64,000 nt of DNA from JANNOG01 sp050329415. Its GTDB lineage: Bacteria; Actinomycetota; Actinomycetes; Actinomycetales; JBBAYJ01. This document shows positions 7,827 through 16,254 of the stretch, one piece after another (the stretch's first letter is position 1; each line of letters starts with the position of its first letter). The notes beneath the pieces are model-generated. The model saw only the letters and a list, made by a program, of their open reading frames with translations, was not told the origin of the DNA and ran no database searches. Position numbers and translations under genes: made by a program. The stretch is taken from assembly GCA_050329415.1 (NCBI GenBank), contig JBHJOS010000050.1:49609-113608 (forward strand), given 5' to 3'.

Positions 7827-7923
7827 TCTCCAGCGACCCGTCCCCGGCTCCGCATCCTCATCAGTCCATCACTCCGGCTCCGGCCGGGTGCCCCCGAGCA
7901 GGGTGCAGAGAGGACCGTTCCTC

Positions 7924-8955
7924 GTGACAACCCTTCCCGCCCAGGCCCGCGACGAGGCCACCCCGGACACGGCACGCCTCGGGTCGCGCCTTCCCACGGC
8001 CCTGGAGCCGGTGTTCGAGGGGGACTGGCCGATCGTGGCCACGGACTCGCGTGATCTCCTGTCGTGGCTGCTGGACGAGGGGGTCGAGGCTCAGCACTTC
8101 TCGCATCTGGCCGACCTGACACCGGACGAGCGACGCAACGTCCTCGTGGTGCCCACCACTGTCGACGGCGCCCCGGACCCCGACCGTTGGCGCGAACTCT
8201 TCGCCGAGTCCCGACTGCTGATCGTCCCGGGAGTCGCCTTCGACCCCTCCATGGAGGCGATGCGGTACACCCTGCGCCGGCTCGCCGAGGCCTCGATCAA
8301 CGACGCGGTCGAGCGCAACACACGCGTTCTCAACGCGGTGGCGCAGGCGGAGTCGGTCCTCGTCACGAGCGGCGGGCACGAGATGCGGTGCCGCTTCGAC
8401 GAGGTCACGATCCTCCGGCCGAAGATCGAGCCGGAGCTGGAGCGTGGGGAGTGGGAGAGCATCGGTGCCTACTTCGAGGTCGGGCTCGTCTCGGAGCCGG
8501 ACGAGTTCATGGCCAACGTCAAGCCGGGCTTCCACGTCGACGGGGAGTTCCTGGTCAACGGCGTGTCCGTCGCCTGTCACCGGCACGTCAGCAACGACGT
8601 GCGTGCCATGAGCACCGCCGCGTGGACGCTCCTGCGCGACGTTCACCGCGACGGTGGCTTCCCACTGCGCATCACCCTCGATCACTCGGTGGTGCGCAGC
8701 ATCATGACCGGCCAGGGTCGCGACCTGGTGTCGGACCTGCTCCCGCACACCAATGCCGGCCTGGGGGGCGTGCTCACCGAACTCTCGTTCAGCACGAACT
8801 CGACCCTCCGGCCGGACGGCATCGACTGGACGATCAACTCGCAGATGAACGAGGGCGCGCTCGGTGTCCACGTCGCCATCGGCGAGGGACTGACCGGGGC
8901 ACACGTCGACTTCATCGCCACGGGGGCGACCTCCGACATCACGCCCGCACCCTGA
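7924..8955 (+). CDS. M29 aminopeptidase-like protein
   Basis: A 343-residue protein I do not recognise as a named enzyme. Its C-terminal third resembles the M29 (aminopeptidase T) family. Glu286 lies in TELSFSTNSTL, which matches the GELxxGTNP segment. His316 follows in LGVHVAIGEG, and His327/Asp329 in GAHVDFIAT. These correspond to metal ligands known for M29 enzymes (Glu, His, HxD), although the spacing between the two His is shorter here. I chose the GTG at 7924 (ribosome site AGAGAGGA); an in-frame GTG at 7888 would add 12 residues. Following directly after the candidate precursor, it could trim or bind the leader peptide. Catalysis is not proven by the motifs. Confidence 0.6.
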   Translation: MTTLPAQARDEATPDTARLGSRLPTALEPVFEGDWPIVATDSRDLLSWLLDEGVEAQHFSHLADLTPDERRNVLVVPTTVDGAPDPDRWRELFAESRLLIVPGVAFDPSMEAMRYTLRRLAEASINDAVERNTRVLNAVAQAESVLVTSGGHEMRCRFDEVTILRPKIEPELERGEWESIGAYFEVGLVSEPDEFMANVKPGFHVDGEFLVNGVSVACHRHVSNDVRAMSTAAWTLLRDVHRDGGFPLRITLDHSVVRSIMTGQGRDLVSDLLPHTNAGLGGVLTELSFSTNSTLRPDGIDWTINSQMNEGALGVHVAIGEGLTGAHVDFIATGATSDITPAP

Positions 8956-8995
8956 CGCGCCGACCGCCCGACACCACCGGCCCCCGGGAGACCGC

Positions 8996-10402
8996 ATGGG
9001 TACGTCGTCACGGGTCCTGACCGCCACCGCCGCGCGGCAGGACCCCGGCCTCGACGACTGGCTGGCCGCCGCCGCCGCACGCAACACGATCGTGGCCGAG
9101 CGGGCGGACCTGAACGAGCTGCCCGGGTGGTACGTCGACCCGGACAGCGGGGACATCCGGCACGTGAGCGGGCGCTTCTTCAGCGTGACCGGCCTGTCGG
9201 CCGAACGGGACCAGGGGCCGATCCCGTCGTGGACCCAACCGATCATCCAGCAGCCCGAGGTCGGCATCCTGGGCCTGCTGACCAAGCGAGTCGACGGTGA
9301 CCTGCACTTCCTGCTCCAGGCCAAGGCGGAGCCGGGCAACTGCAACGGCATCCAGCTCTCACCGACCGTGCAGGCGACCTACAGCAACTACACACGCGTG
9401 CACGGCGGAAAGCCGGTCCCCTACCTCGAGCACTTCGTCGGCCGGTCATCCGGCCGAGTCCTCGTCGACGTCCTGCAGTCCGAGCAGGGTTCCTGGTTCT
9501 ACCAGAAGCGCAACCGCAACATGATCGTCGAGGTGACCGGCGAGGTCGAGCCGTCCCTCGACTTCCGCTGGGTGTCCCTGGACGACCTGTACGCCCTCCT
9601 GCGCCAGGCGGACATGGTCAACATGGACACCCGGACCGTGCTGGCGTGCTTGCCGCTGCACCGCCTCGGCGGTTCCCTCACGCCGCCCGGTGCCGCGGAC
9701 GGCCGGTTGACCTCATTGGTCCGACGCTCGCTGGACCCCGGCTCGCCGGTGTCGGTGGGGTGGGCGAACATGCTGAGCTGGGTGACCGACAACCGGTGCG
9801 TCGACCGGATCCGTGCCCGCACCGTCCCGCTGCGGGAGGTGGGTCCGGCCTGGCGTCGCCTGCCCGACCGTATCTGTCACCAGAGCGAGAGGTTCTTCAG
9901 CATCGTGGGCGTCGACGTCCGGGCAACCGGCCGTGAGGTGCAGGCGTGGGCACAACCGATGCTCCGGCCCCACGGGACGGGCCTGGCCGCCGTCCTGGTG
10001 ACCGACGTGGACGGGGTCCTGCACCTGCTGGTCCGAATCGCACCGGCCGTCGGCTACCGGGAGTCGGTGGAGCTGGCACCCACCGTCCAGTGCACGCCGG
10101 ACAACTACGTGGACGTCGCCTCTCGGCCGGGCTTCCTCGACGAGCTGCCGACGACCGCGACGGACCGGCTGCTGTTCGACACCGTGCTGTCGGAGGAGGG
10201 CGGGCGGTTCCTCCACGCGAGGACGCGTTACGTCGTCCTGGAGGTCCGCCACGCCGACTACCGCGACGTCCCGGACGACTACCGGTGGCTCACCCTGGCC
10301 CAGCTCGGCGACCTGCTTCAGCACAGCCACTACGTCAACGTGGAGGCGCGGACGCTGGTGGCCGCGGTGCACAGCCTGGCCGCCGGCCCGGGTCGGGACT
10401 GA
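8996..10402 (+). CDS. NDP-hexose 2,3-dehydratase
   Basis: A 468-residue enzyme of the EvaA/TylX3/DnmT family, which removes the C-2 hydroxyl of NDP-4-keto-6-deoxyglucose to start 2-deoxysugar synthesis. The two homologous halves characteristic of the family are visible. Each half has a FFSV/FFSI strand (SGRFFSVTGL near residue 60; SERFFSIVGVDV near 300), a W(T/A)QP segment, an (L/A)(S/A)PTVQ motif (LSPTVQATYSNYT; LAPTVQCTPDNYV), and a closing aromatic-rich W(V/L)(S/T)L segment. The ATG start is 40 bases after the M29-like gene. Length and repeat structure fit a full, intact enzyme. Confidence 0.93.
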   Translation: MGTSSRVLTATAARQDPGLDDWLAAAAARNTIVAERADLNELPGWYVDPDSGDIRHVSGRFFSVTGLSAERDQGPIPSWTQPIIQQPEVGILGLLTKRVDGDLHFLLQAKAEPGNCNGIQLSPTVQATYSNYTRVHGGKPVPYLEHFVGRSSGRVLVDVLQSEQGSWFYQKRNRNMIVEVTGEVEPSLDFRWVSLDDLYALLRQADMVNMDTRTVLACLPLHRLGGSLTPPGAADGRLTSLVRRSLDPGSPVSVGWANMLSWVTDNRCVDRIRARTVPLREVGPAWRRLPDRICHQSERFFSIVGVDVRATGREVQAWAQPMLRPHGTGLAAVLVTDVDGVLHLLVRIAPAVGYRESVELAPTVQCTPDNYVDVASRPGFLDELPTTATDRLLFDTVLSEEGGRFLHARTRYVVLEVRHADYRDVPDDYRWLTLAQLGDLLQHSHYVNVEARTLVAAVHSLAAGPGRD

Positions 10403-10406
10403 GCGC

Positions 10407-11777
10407 ATGCGGGTCCTCATGGCCACCAGCGCCGAGTGGAGTCACGCCGCCGGGCTGGTCCCGCTGGGATGGGGGCTGCGCACGGCGGGGCACGACGTCC
10501 TCGTCGCCACCCAGCCCGCGCTGGTCGACAAGCTCGCCGAGAGCGGTCTGCCCATGGCCGCCGTCGGCCGGGACCACCGGCTCACCGAGGTGCTGCAGCG
10601 GCTGCCCGCGCCCCGCCGCCGGGGCGAAGGGCTGACGGCACACTGGCAGGACCACGACATGGCGTGGTCGGACCTGGTCTGGAGCACGCGCTACATGGTG
10701 CGCTGGTGGTGGGGCCTGATCAACAACCCGATGGTGGCGGACCTGGTGACGCTGTGCCGGCAGTGGCGGCCCGACCTCGTGATCTGGGAGACGACGACGT
10801 ACGCCGGCGCGGTGGCCGCCCGCGCGAACGGTGTCCCGCACGCCCGTTTCGTCTGGAGCGTCGACCTCCTGGCGCGGATGCGACAGAGCTACCTGGTGAG
10901 CAAGGCGGCCCAGGTTCCCGGCGACCAGGTCGACCCGATGGCGGACTGGCTCGGCTCCTGCGCCTCCCGTTCCGGTACGGACTTCGACGAGGAGCTGATC
11001 CTCGGTCAGGCCACGATCACCCAGCTGCCGGCGTCCCTGCGTCGACACGATGCACAGGGGATCCGGTACCTGCCGACGCGGTACGTGCCCTACAACGGGC
11101 GCGCGGTCCTGCCGGACTGGCTCCGCCGCCCACCGGAGCGCCCTCGGGTCGGCCTGACCCTGGGCACTTCGGCCATCGAGCGCTTCGGGAGCTACGCCGT
11201 CGAGGTCGCCGATCTCCTGCGGGCATTGGGGGACCTCGACATCGAGGTCGTGGCGACGATCCCCGACTCACAGCGCGCGGGGCTCGGCCCGGTCCCGGCC
11301 AACGTCCGCGTGGAGGCGTTCGTGTCCCTCGGCGCGCTGCTGCCGACGTGCACGGTCCTCGTCGATCACGGCGGCCCGGGCACGGTCTGCACCGCCGTCG
11401 CGCACGGGGTGCCGCAGCTTGTCGTGCCCGCGGAGTTCGATGCCCCGGTACTGGCCGGAATGCTGGCCGAGACCGGCGCAGGCCTGGTGCTCGACGCGGA
11501 GGCGGCCGACCCCGGACGCGTGCGGGCCGCAGTCGCCGAGCTGCTGTCCGAACCGTCGTACGCTGCCGCCGCCTCCCGGTTGAACGACGAGTGGGCCGCC
11601 GAGCCCGACCCCTGCCAACTCGCCACGGCGCTGGCCCACGGGATCGTCGCCACCCCCCCTGCTGTCGAGCGCATCCCGGCCGAGCCGGTGCCGGGGCCGC
11701 CCGGGCAGCGGCTGCGGGCAGGAGGGCTGGCGGTCCTCGCACCGGGCGAGGCCACCCCCGCGGGAGGAGTCCGATGA
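10407..11777 (+). CDS. Glycosyltransferase, GT-B fold
   Basis: A 456-residue glycosyltransferase paralogous to the others in the cluster. It starts MRVLMATSAEWSHAAGLVPL, almost the same as the glycosyltransferase at the left edge, and has WWWGLINNPMVADLVTLC and RPDLVIWETTTYAGAVAARA in the N-terminal domain. HGGPGT (residues 321-326) lies in the donor site. A Pro/Gly/Ala-rich tail of roughly 40 residues follows the conserved domain, longer than in its paralogues. The gene begins 4 bases after the dehydratase stop and its own stop overlaps the MIO-enzyme ATG (ATGA). The sugar transferred is not known. Confidence 0.92.
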   Translation: MRVLMATSAEWSHAAGLVPLGWGLRTAGHDVLVATQPALVDKLAESGLPMAAVGRDHRLTEVLQRLPAPRRRGEGLTAHWQDHDMAWSDLVWSTRYMVRWWWGLINNPMVADLVTLCRQWRPDLVIWETTTYAGAVAARANGVPHARFVWSVDLLARMRQSYLVSKAAQVPGDQVDPMADWLGSCASRSGTDFDEELILGQATITQLPASLRRHDAQGIRYLPTRYVPYNGRAVLPDWLRRPPERPRVGLTLGTSAIERFGSYAVEVADLLRALGDLDIEVVATIPDSQRAGLGPVPANVRVEAFVSLGALLPTCTVLVDHGGPGTVCTAVAHGVPQLVVPAEFDAPVLAGMLAETGAGLVLDAEAADPGRVRAAVAELLSEPSYAAAASRLNDEWAAEPDPCQLATALAHGIVATPPAVERIPAEPVPGPPGQRLRAGGLAVLAPGEATPAGGVR

Positions 11778-13276
11778 CGTCCGGTGAGCCTCGGGTTCTC
11801 ATCGAACTGCTGGGTCTCGCCGAGTTCGGGGTGCCCGTGCGTCCCCTGTCCACCGACGAGACGGCGAGGATGGAGAAGAGCGTCGCCGTCCTCGACGAGG
11901 TCCTCCGCGCCGACGGCGCGGTCTACGGCGTCACGTCGGGGTTCGGGGCCCTCGTCGACCACCCCGGCGACGGGCCGGGGGCGGACCAGGGCGACGGGCT
12001 GATCCGCCACCTGGGCACGGCCCAGGGAGCGCCACTCGACCCGGCCGCCTGCCGGCTGGCGGTCTGGCTGCGCCTGACGAGCATGCGCCGGGGATGGTCG
12101 GCGGTCTCCCCCGCTCACTGGTCGGCGCTCAGCGAGCTGTACGACCGGGGTTTCGTCCCGGCCCTTCCCCGGGCCGGGACCGTCAGCGCCAGCGGCGACC
12201 TGCAGCCGCTGGCGAGCGCGGCGCTGTCCCTCGCGGGTGTCGGGCAGGCGTGGCACCGCGGGCCGGACGGCCGGTGGGTCGTCATCGACGCCGAGGAGGG
12301 CCTGCGTCGGGTCGGGGCCGAGCCGCTCCACTGGCCGGCTCGCGAGGCCTTGGCCTTCGTCAACGGGACCAGCGTCGGCCTGGCCGTCACGATGCTCAAC
12401 CACCATGAGCTGCAGCGCCTGCTGCGCGCCTCGGCCCTGCTCACCGCTCGCCTGGCGGAGTTGCTCGGGGCCGGCTCGGAACCCTTCCACCCGGGTCTGT
12501 CCGAAGCCCGCGGACATCCGGGCCAGGCACAGGTCGCCGAGTGGATCCGCGAGGACCTGCCGTCCGGGCACCCTCATCGCGGACCGGGCCGACCGCTGCA
12601 GGAGCCGTACAGCCTGCGCGGGGCGCCGCAGGTGCTCGGGGCGGTGCTCGACCAGCTCCAGGCGTGCGAGCCCGTCCTGGTGCGCGAGGCCCTGGGGTGC
12701 ACCGACAACCCCGTCTTCCACGAGGGGCAGGTGCTCCACGGCGCGAACTTCCACGCCCTCCCGGTGGGCCTGGTCTCCGACCAGTTGGGCCTGCTGGTGC
12801 AGCAGGTGGCGTTCCTCATGGAGCGGCAGCTGGCGATCGTCTGCTCCCCCGACCGCAACGGCGGGCTCCCGCCCATGCTCGCCTGTGTCCCGGGTCGGGA
12901 CAGCGGCCTCGCGGGGGTGCAGATCAGCGCCACGTCGTTCGTGTCGGCCATCCGGCAGCGCGTGGCCCCGGCGACCCTGACCGCGCTGCCGACCAACGGA
13001 ACCAACCAGGACCACGTCCCGATGTCGCTGGTCGGGGCGGTGGCTGTGAACGAGGCGCTGGACGCGGCACGCTGGGTGCTGGGCTCCCTCGCCGTGGCCA
13101 CCGCGCAGCTCGCCGCCCTGACGGGGGGCGCGGTCGCCGACGGCGTCTGGCGCCGGCTCGGTGAAGTATCCCCTCCCCTGGAGCGGGACCGCCCCATGGC
13201 GGCGGAGGTACGAGGGAGCGGGGACCTGCTCATGGACGAGGCGACGTCGCGGCTTGCCCGAAGAGCCCTTGGATGA
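11774..13276 (+). CDS. MIO-dependent aromatic amino acid ammonia-lyase or aminomutase
   Basis: A 500-residue member of the HAL/PAL/TAL family. The self-forming MIO cofactor comes from Ala139-Ser140-Gly141 (SASGDL). The catalytic Tyr51 loop is VYGVTSGFGAL. Further family motifs are LAFVNGTSVG, SLRGAPQVLGA, and TNQDHVPMSLVGA. The selectivity pair aligned with tyrosine ammonia-lyase His89-Leu90 is His79-Leu80 (LIRHLGTAQG), which points to tyrosine. The product would be 4-coumarate (lyase) or beta-tyrosine (aminomutase, as in enediyne pathways); sequence alone does not separate these. With the ligase and carrier protein of the same cluster it makes a plausible aryl-acyl supply route. Overlaps with both neighbours indicate one transcript. 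Confidence 0.88.
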   Translation: MTSGEPRVLIELLGLAEFGVPVRPLSTDETARMEKSVAVLDEVLRADGAVYGVTSGFGALVDHPGDGPGADQGDGLIRHLGTAQGAPLDPAACRLAVWLRLTSMRRGWSAVSPAHWSALSELYDRGFVPALPRAGTVSASGDLQPLASAALSLAGVGQAWHRGPDGRWVVIDAEEGLRRVGAEPLHWPAREALAFVNGTSVGLAVTMLNHHELQRLLRASALLTARLAELLGAGSEPFHPGLSEARGHPGQAQVAEWIREDLPSGHPHRGPGRPLQEPYSLRGAPQVLGAVLDQLQACEPVLVREALGCTDNPVFHEGQVLHGANFHALPVGLVSDQLGLLVQQVAFLMERQLAIVCSPDRNGGLPPMLACVPGRDSGLAGVQISATSFVSAIRQRVAPATLTALPTNGTNQDHVPMSLVGAVAVNEALDAARWVLGSLAVATAQLAALTGGAVADGVWRRLGEVSPPLERDRPMAAEVRGSGDLLMDEATSRLARRALG

Positions 13277-14259
13277 CCGGGACAGTGCCGAGACGATCGG
13301 GAGATGAGGTCGCACAGATGCCTGAGGTGACGCATGCGGTCGAGGTCGAGGACCTGCACAAGAGCTACGGGGCCACCCGTGCCGTCGCGGGGGTGAGCTT
13401 CACCGTCGGGGAGGGCGAGATCTTCGGGATCCTCGGCCCGAACGGCGCCGGCAAGACGACGACGGTCGAGTGCATCGAGGGCCTGACGAAGCCCGACCTG
13501 GGCCGCATCTCGGTCCTCGGGCTCGATCCCGCTCGTGATCGCGCCGAACTGCGACGGGTCATGGGCGTCCAGCTGCAGCAGAGCAACCTTCCGGAGAAGC
13601 TGCGGGTGCGGGAGGCCCTGCATCTCTACTCCTCCTTCTACCGGGACCCCGAACCCGTGGACGCCCTGCTGGAGCGGGTGGGCCTCGACGACAAGCGGAA
13701 GACCTTCTTCGGTGACCTGTCCGGGGGGCAGCAGCAGCGGCTGTCGATCGCGCTCGCCCTCGTCGGCCGGCCGAGGATCGCGATCCTCGACGAGCTGACC
13801 TCGGGCCTCGACCCGGCGGCGCGGCGGGCGATCTGGGGTCTGATCCGCGATCTGCGCGGGCAGGGGGTGACGGTCATGCTCGTCACCCACCTCATGGAGG
13901 AGGCCGAACAGCTCTGCGACCGGCTGGCCCTCCTCGACCGGGGGAAGGTCCTCGCGCTGGACAGCCCCGCCGGGCTGATCGCCCGCACCGAGGACCGCCA
14001 GGTCGTCGAGTTCCAGGCGTCCGCGGCCGTGCCGGCCGGGCGGCTGGAGGCGTTGCCGGACGTCCTCGAGGTCCTGTCCGACGGTGACCTGACGAGAGTC
14101 GTCGGGCAGCGGGACGTGCTCCACTCCGTCACCGGACTGCTGCACGAACTGGGGGTGCGGCCGGTCGGGCTGCGGCTCCGCCAGACCACGCTGGAGGACG
14201 CCTACCTGAGGCTCACCGGCAGGCCGTACGAGAACCCGGACGAGGAGGCCTCGGCATGA
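13273..14259 (+). CDS. ABC-2 type exporter, ATP-binding subunit
   Basis: A 328-residue ATPase of the DrrA type. It has Walker A GPNGAGKTTT, signature LSGGQQQRLSIALAL, Walker B IAILDELTSGLDP and H-loop VTHLMEEAEQL, all intact. The C-terminal 90 residues form the extra domain typical of drug-exporter DrrA proteins. The start used overlaps the preceding stop (ATGA). An internal ATG at 13318, after GATGAGG, would remove a 15-residue non-conserved N-terminus and is a real alternative. With the permease downstream it most likely exports the cluster product or gives self-resistance. Confidence 0.9.
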   Translation: MTGTVPRRSGDEVAQMPEVTHAVEVEDLHKSYGATRAVAGVSFTVGEGEIFGILGPNGAGKTTTVECIEGLTKPDLGRISVLGLDPARDRAELRRVMGVQLQQSNLPEKLRVREALHLYSSFYRDPEPVDALLERVGLDDKRKTFFGDLSGGQQQRLSIALALVGRPRIAILDELTSGLDPAARRAIWGLIRDLRGQGVTVMLVTHLMEEAEQLCDRLALLDRGKVLALDSPAGLIARTEDRQVVEFQASAAVPAGRLEALPDVLEVLSDGDLTRVVGQRDVLHSVTGLLHELGVRPVGLRLRQTTLEDAYLRLTGRPYENPDEEASA

Positions 14260-15005
14260 AGGCCATGGTCACGTGGCGACGCATGATCGTCACCGAGGGG
14301 AAGCTGGTCTGGCGGGACCCGGCGGGGGTGTTCCTCCCCCTCGCCCTCCCCCTCCTGATCATCGTGACGTACGGGGTGAGCTCCGGCGGCGACGCGATCG
14401 AGGCCGGGAGCGGCCTGTCGGTGGTGAGCGCGATCGGCCTCCCGACCGGTTTCGTGACCATCGTCGCCATCCTGGGGCTGGTCAACGTGCCCTCGTTCCT
14501 GGCGGCCTACCGCAAGGAGGGCGTGCTCCGCAGGCTGGCCGTCACCCCCGCCCGGCCGTCGATGGTGCTGGCCTCGCAGATCATCGTGAACATCGTCCTC
14601 GCAGCCATCGGTGTCGTGCTCGCGGTCGTGGTCGTGGCGCTGAGCTTCGAGCTCGACGCCCCGCGGGAGGTCGGCTGGACGATCGTCGCCGCCGTCCTCA
14701 CCGTTGCCGCGATGTACGGCGTCGGGCTGCTCATCGCGGCTCTGGCGCCGTCCTCCAGCGCGGCGACGGCCCTCGGGCTGATCGTCTTCCTGGGCACCCT
14801 CTCGATCGGCGGCGGCATGATCCCGGTCGAGAGCCTGCCCGGCTGGCTGGCCGAGACCGGGGGCTATCTCCCCTTCGGCGCCGGGGTCCAGGCGCTGCGC
14901 GACAGCTGGCGTGGGAACGCCCCCGACGTGGCCGACCTGGCCGTCCTCGGGGCCACCGCCGCCGTGGCGTCCGTCCTTGCTGTCCGGTTCTTCCGGTGGC
15001 AGTGA
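14256..15005 (+). CDS. ABC-2 type exporter, permease subunit
   Basis: A 249-residue membrane protein with six hydrophobic segments, beginning MKAMVTWRRMIVTEGKLVWRD. The EGVLRRLAVTPARP segment after the second transmembrane helix is a hallmark of DrrB/ABC-2 permeases, as is a late GGGMIPVESLPGWL loop. The ATG overlaps the ATPase stop by 4 bases, so the two subunits are co-translated. Together they form a DrrAB-like drug exporter for the product of this cluster. Confidence 0.9.
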   Translation: MKAMVTWRRMIVTEGKLVWRDPAGVFLPLALPLLIIVTYGVSSGGDAIEAGSGLSVVSAIGLPTGFVTIVAILGLVNVPSFLAAYRKEGVLRRLAVTPARPSMVLASQIIVNIVLAAIGVVLAVVVVALSFELDAPREVGWTIVAAVLTVAAMYGVGLLIAALAPSSSAATALGLIVFLGTLSIGGGMIPVESLPGWLAETGGYLPFGAGVQALRDSWRGNAPDVADLAVLGATAAVASVLAVRFFRWQ

Positions 15006-15027
15006 TCCGCTCCAGGGAGAGCACACC

Positions 15028-16251
15028 ATGACGCAGTACCGCTGCCGGGTCTGCGCCGGCCCGCTGGAGCAGTTCCTCGACCTCGGCACCCAGCCACTGT
15101 CCGACAGGTTCGTCGAGCCCGGCCGCATCGGCGGCGAGTTCGTCTACCAGCTCGCCGTCGGCGCCTGTCGTGACTGCACGATGGTGCAACTGGTGCAGGA
15201 AGTCCCCCGGGAGGAGATGTTCGGGGACGAGTACCCGTACGTGTCGTCCGGGTCGGCGACGATGCGGGCGCACTTCGGCCGGCTGGCCGAGCGCTTCCTG
15301 CGCACGGAGCTGACCGGCCGGGACCCGTTCGTCGTCGAGCTGGGCTGCAACGACGGGGTGTTCCTGCGGCACATCGCGGATGCCCAGGTGCGGCATCTGG
15401 GAGTGGAACCCTCGGCGTCGGTGGCCCGGGAGGCGGCGAAGCTGGGCGTGGACGTGCGGGTGGACTTCTTCGACGCCGACCTGGCACAGGAGATCCTCGC
15501 GACCTCGGGCCCCGCCGACGTGGTGTACGCGGCCAACACGCTGTGCCACATCCCGTACGTGGACTCGGTCCTGCGAGGTGTCCGCACCCTGCTCTCGGAC
15601 ACCGGTGTCTTCGTGTTCGAGGACCCGTACTTCTCCGAGATCCTCGACCGGGCGTCGTACGACCAGATCTACGACGAGCACTTCTACCTGTTCACCGCGA
15701 CGTCGATCCGGAACCTGGCGCGCCGCTCCGGGCTGATGCTCGCGGACGTCGAACCGATCGGCGTCCACGGCGGCGAGCTGCGGTACACCCTGGTCAAGGA
15801 GGGGGCCCGCACGCCGGCACCGGCCGTGGCCGAGACGGTCGAGCGGGAGCACCGGACCGGCGTCACCGACCCAGCCCGTCTACGGGACTTCGCCGAGGTG
15901 GTCGGGAGGAACTCCCACGACCTCCGGAGGTTGCTCGAAAGGCTCCGGGAGGACGGCAGCCGGGTGCTCGGCTACGGGGCGACCGCGAAGAGCGCCACCG
16001 TCCTCAACTACTGCGGCATCGGGCCGGACCTCATCGAGGCGATCTGCGACAGCACCCCGGCCAAGCAGGGGCGGCTGACTCCGGGTTCGCACATCCCGGT
16101 GTGGCCCAGCGAGGAGTTCCGGGCCGACTACCCGGACCACGCCGTCCTGTTCGCCTGGAACCACGCCGAGGAAATCATGGGCAAGGAGGCGGCGTTCCGG
16201 GAGGCGGGTGGGCGCTGGATCACGTACGTCCCCCGGGTGCGCGTCAGCTGA
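15028..16251 (+). CDS. NDP-sugar C-methyltransferase, TylC3/EvaC type
   Basis: A 407-residue SAM-dependent C-3 methyltransferase of NDP-4-keto-2,6-dideoxyhexoses. The N-terminal zinc-binding region CRVCAGPLEQFLDLG with PLSDRFVEP is diagnostic. Motif I is VVELGCNDGVFLRHI. The catalytic region has YAANTLCHIPYVDSV and YDEHFYLFTATS, and a C-terminal Rossmann-like domain carries GYGATAKSATVLNYCGI. The ATG is preceded by AGGGAGAG; an open frame extending upstream to 14911 overlaps the permease and is not homologous. EvaC methylates an aminosugar precursor and TylC3 a neutral one. The TylM1-like N-methyltransferase here favours an aminosugar, by inference. Confidence 0.93.
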   Translation: MTQYRCRVCAGPLEQFLDLGTQPLSDRFVEPGRIGGEFVYQLAVGACRDCTMVQLVQEVPREEMFGDEYPYVSSGSATMRAHFGRLAERFLRTELTGRDPFVVELGCNDGVFLRHIADAQVRHLGVEPSASVAREAAKLGVDVRVDFFDADLAQEILATSGPADVVYAANTLCHIPYVDSVLRGVRTLLSDTGVFVFEDPYFSEILDRASYDQIYDEHFYLFTATSIRNLARRSGLMLADVEPIGVHGGELRYTLVKEGARTPAPAVAETVEREHRTGVTDPARLRDFAEVVGRNSHDLRRLLERLREDGSRVLGYGATAKSATVLNYCGIGPDLIEAICDSTPAKQGRLTPGSHIPVWPSEEFRADYPDHAVLFAWNHAEEIMGKEAAFREAGGRWITYVPRVRVS

Positions 16252-16254
16252 CCG

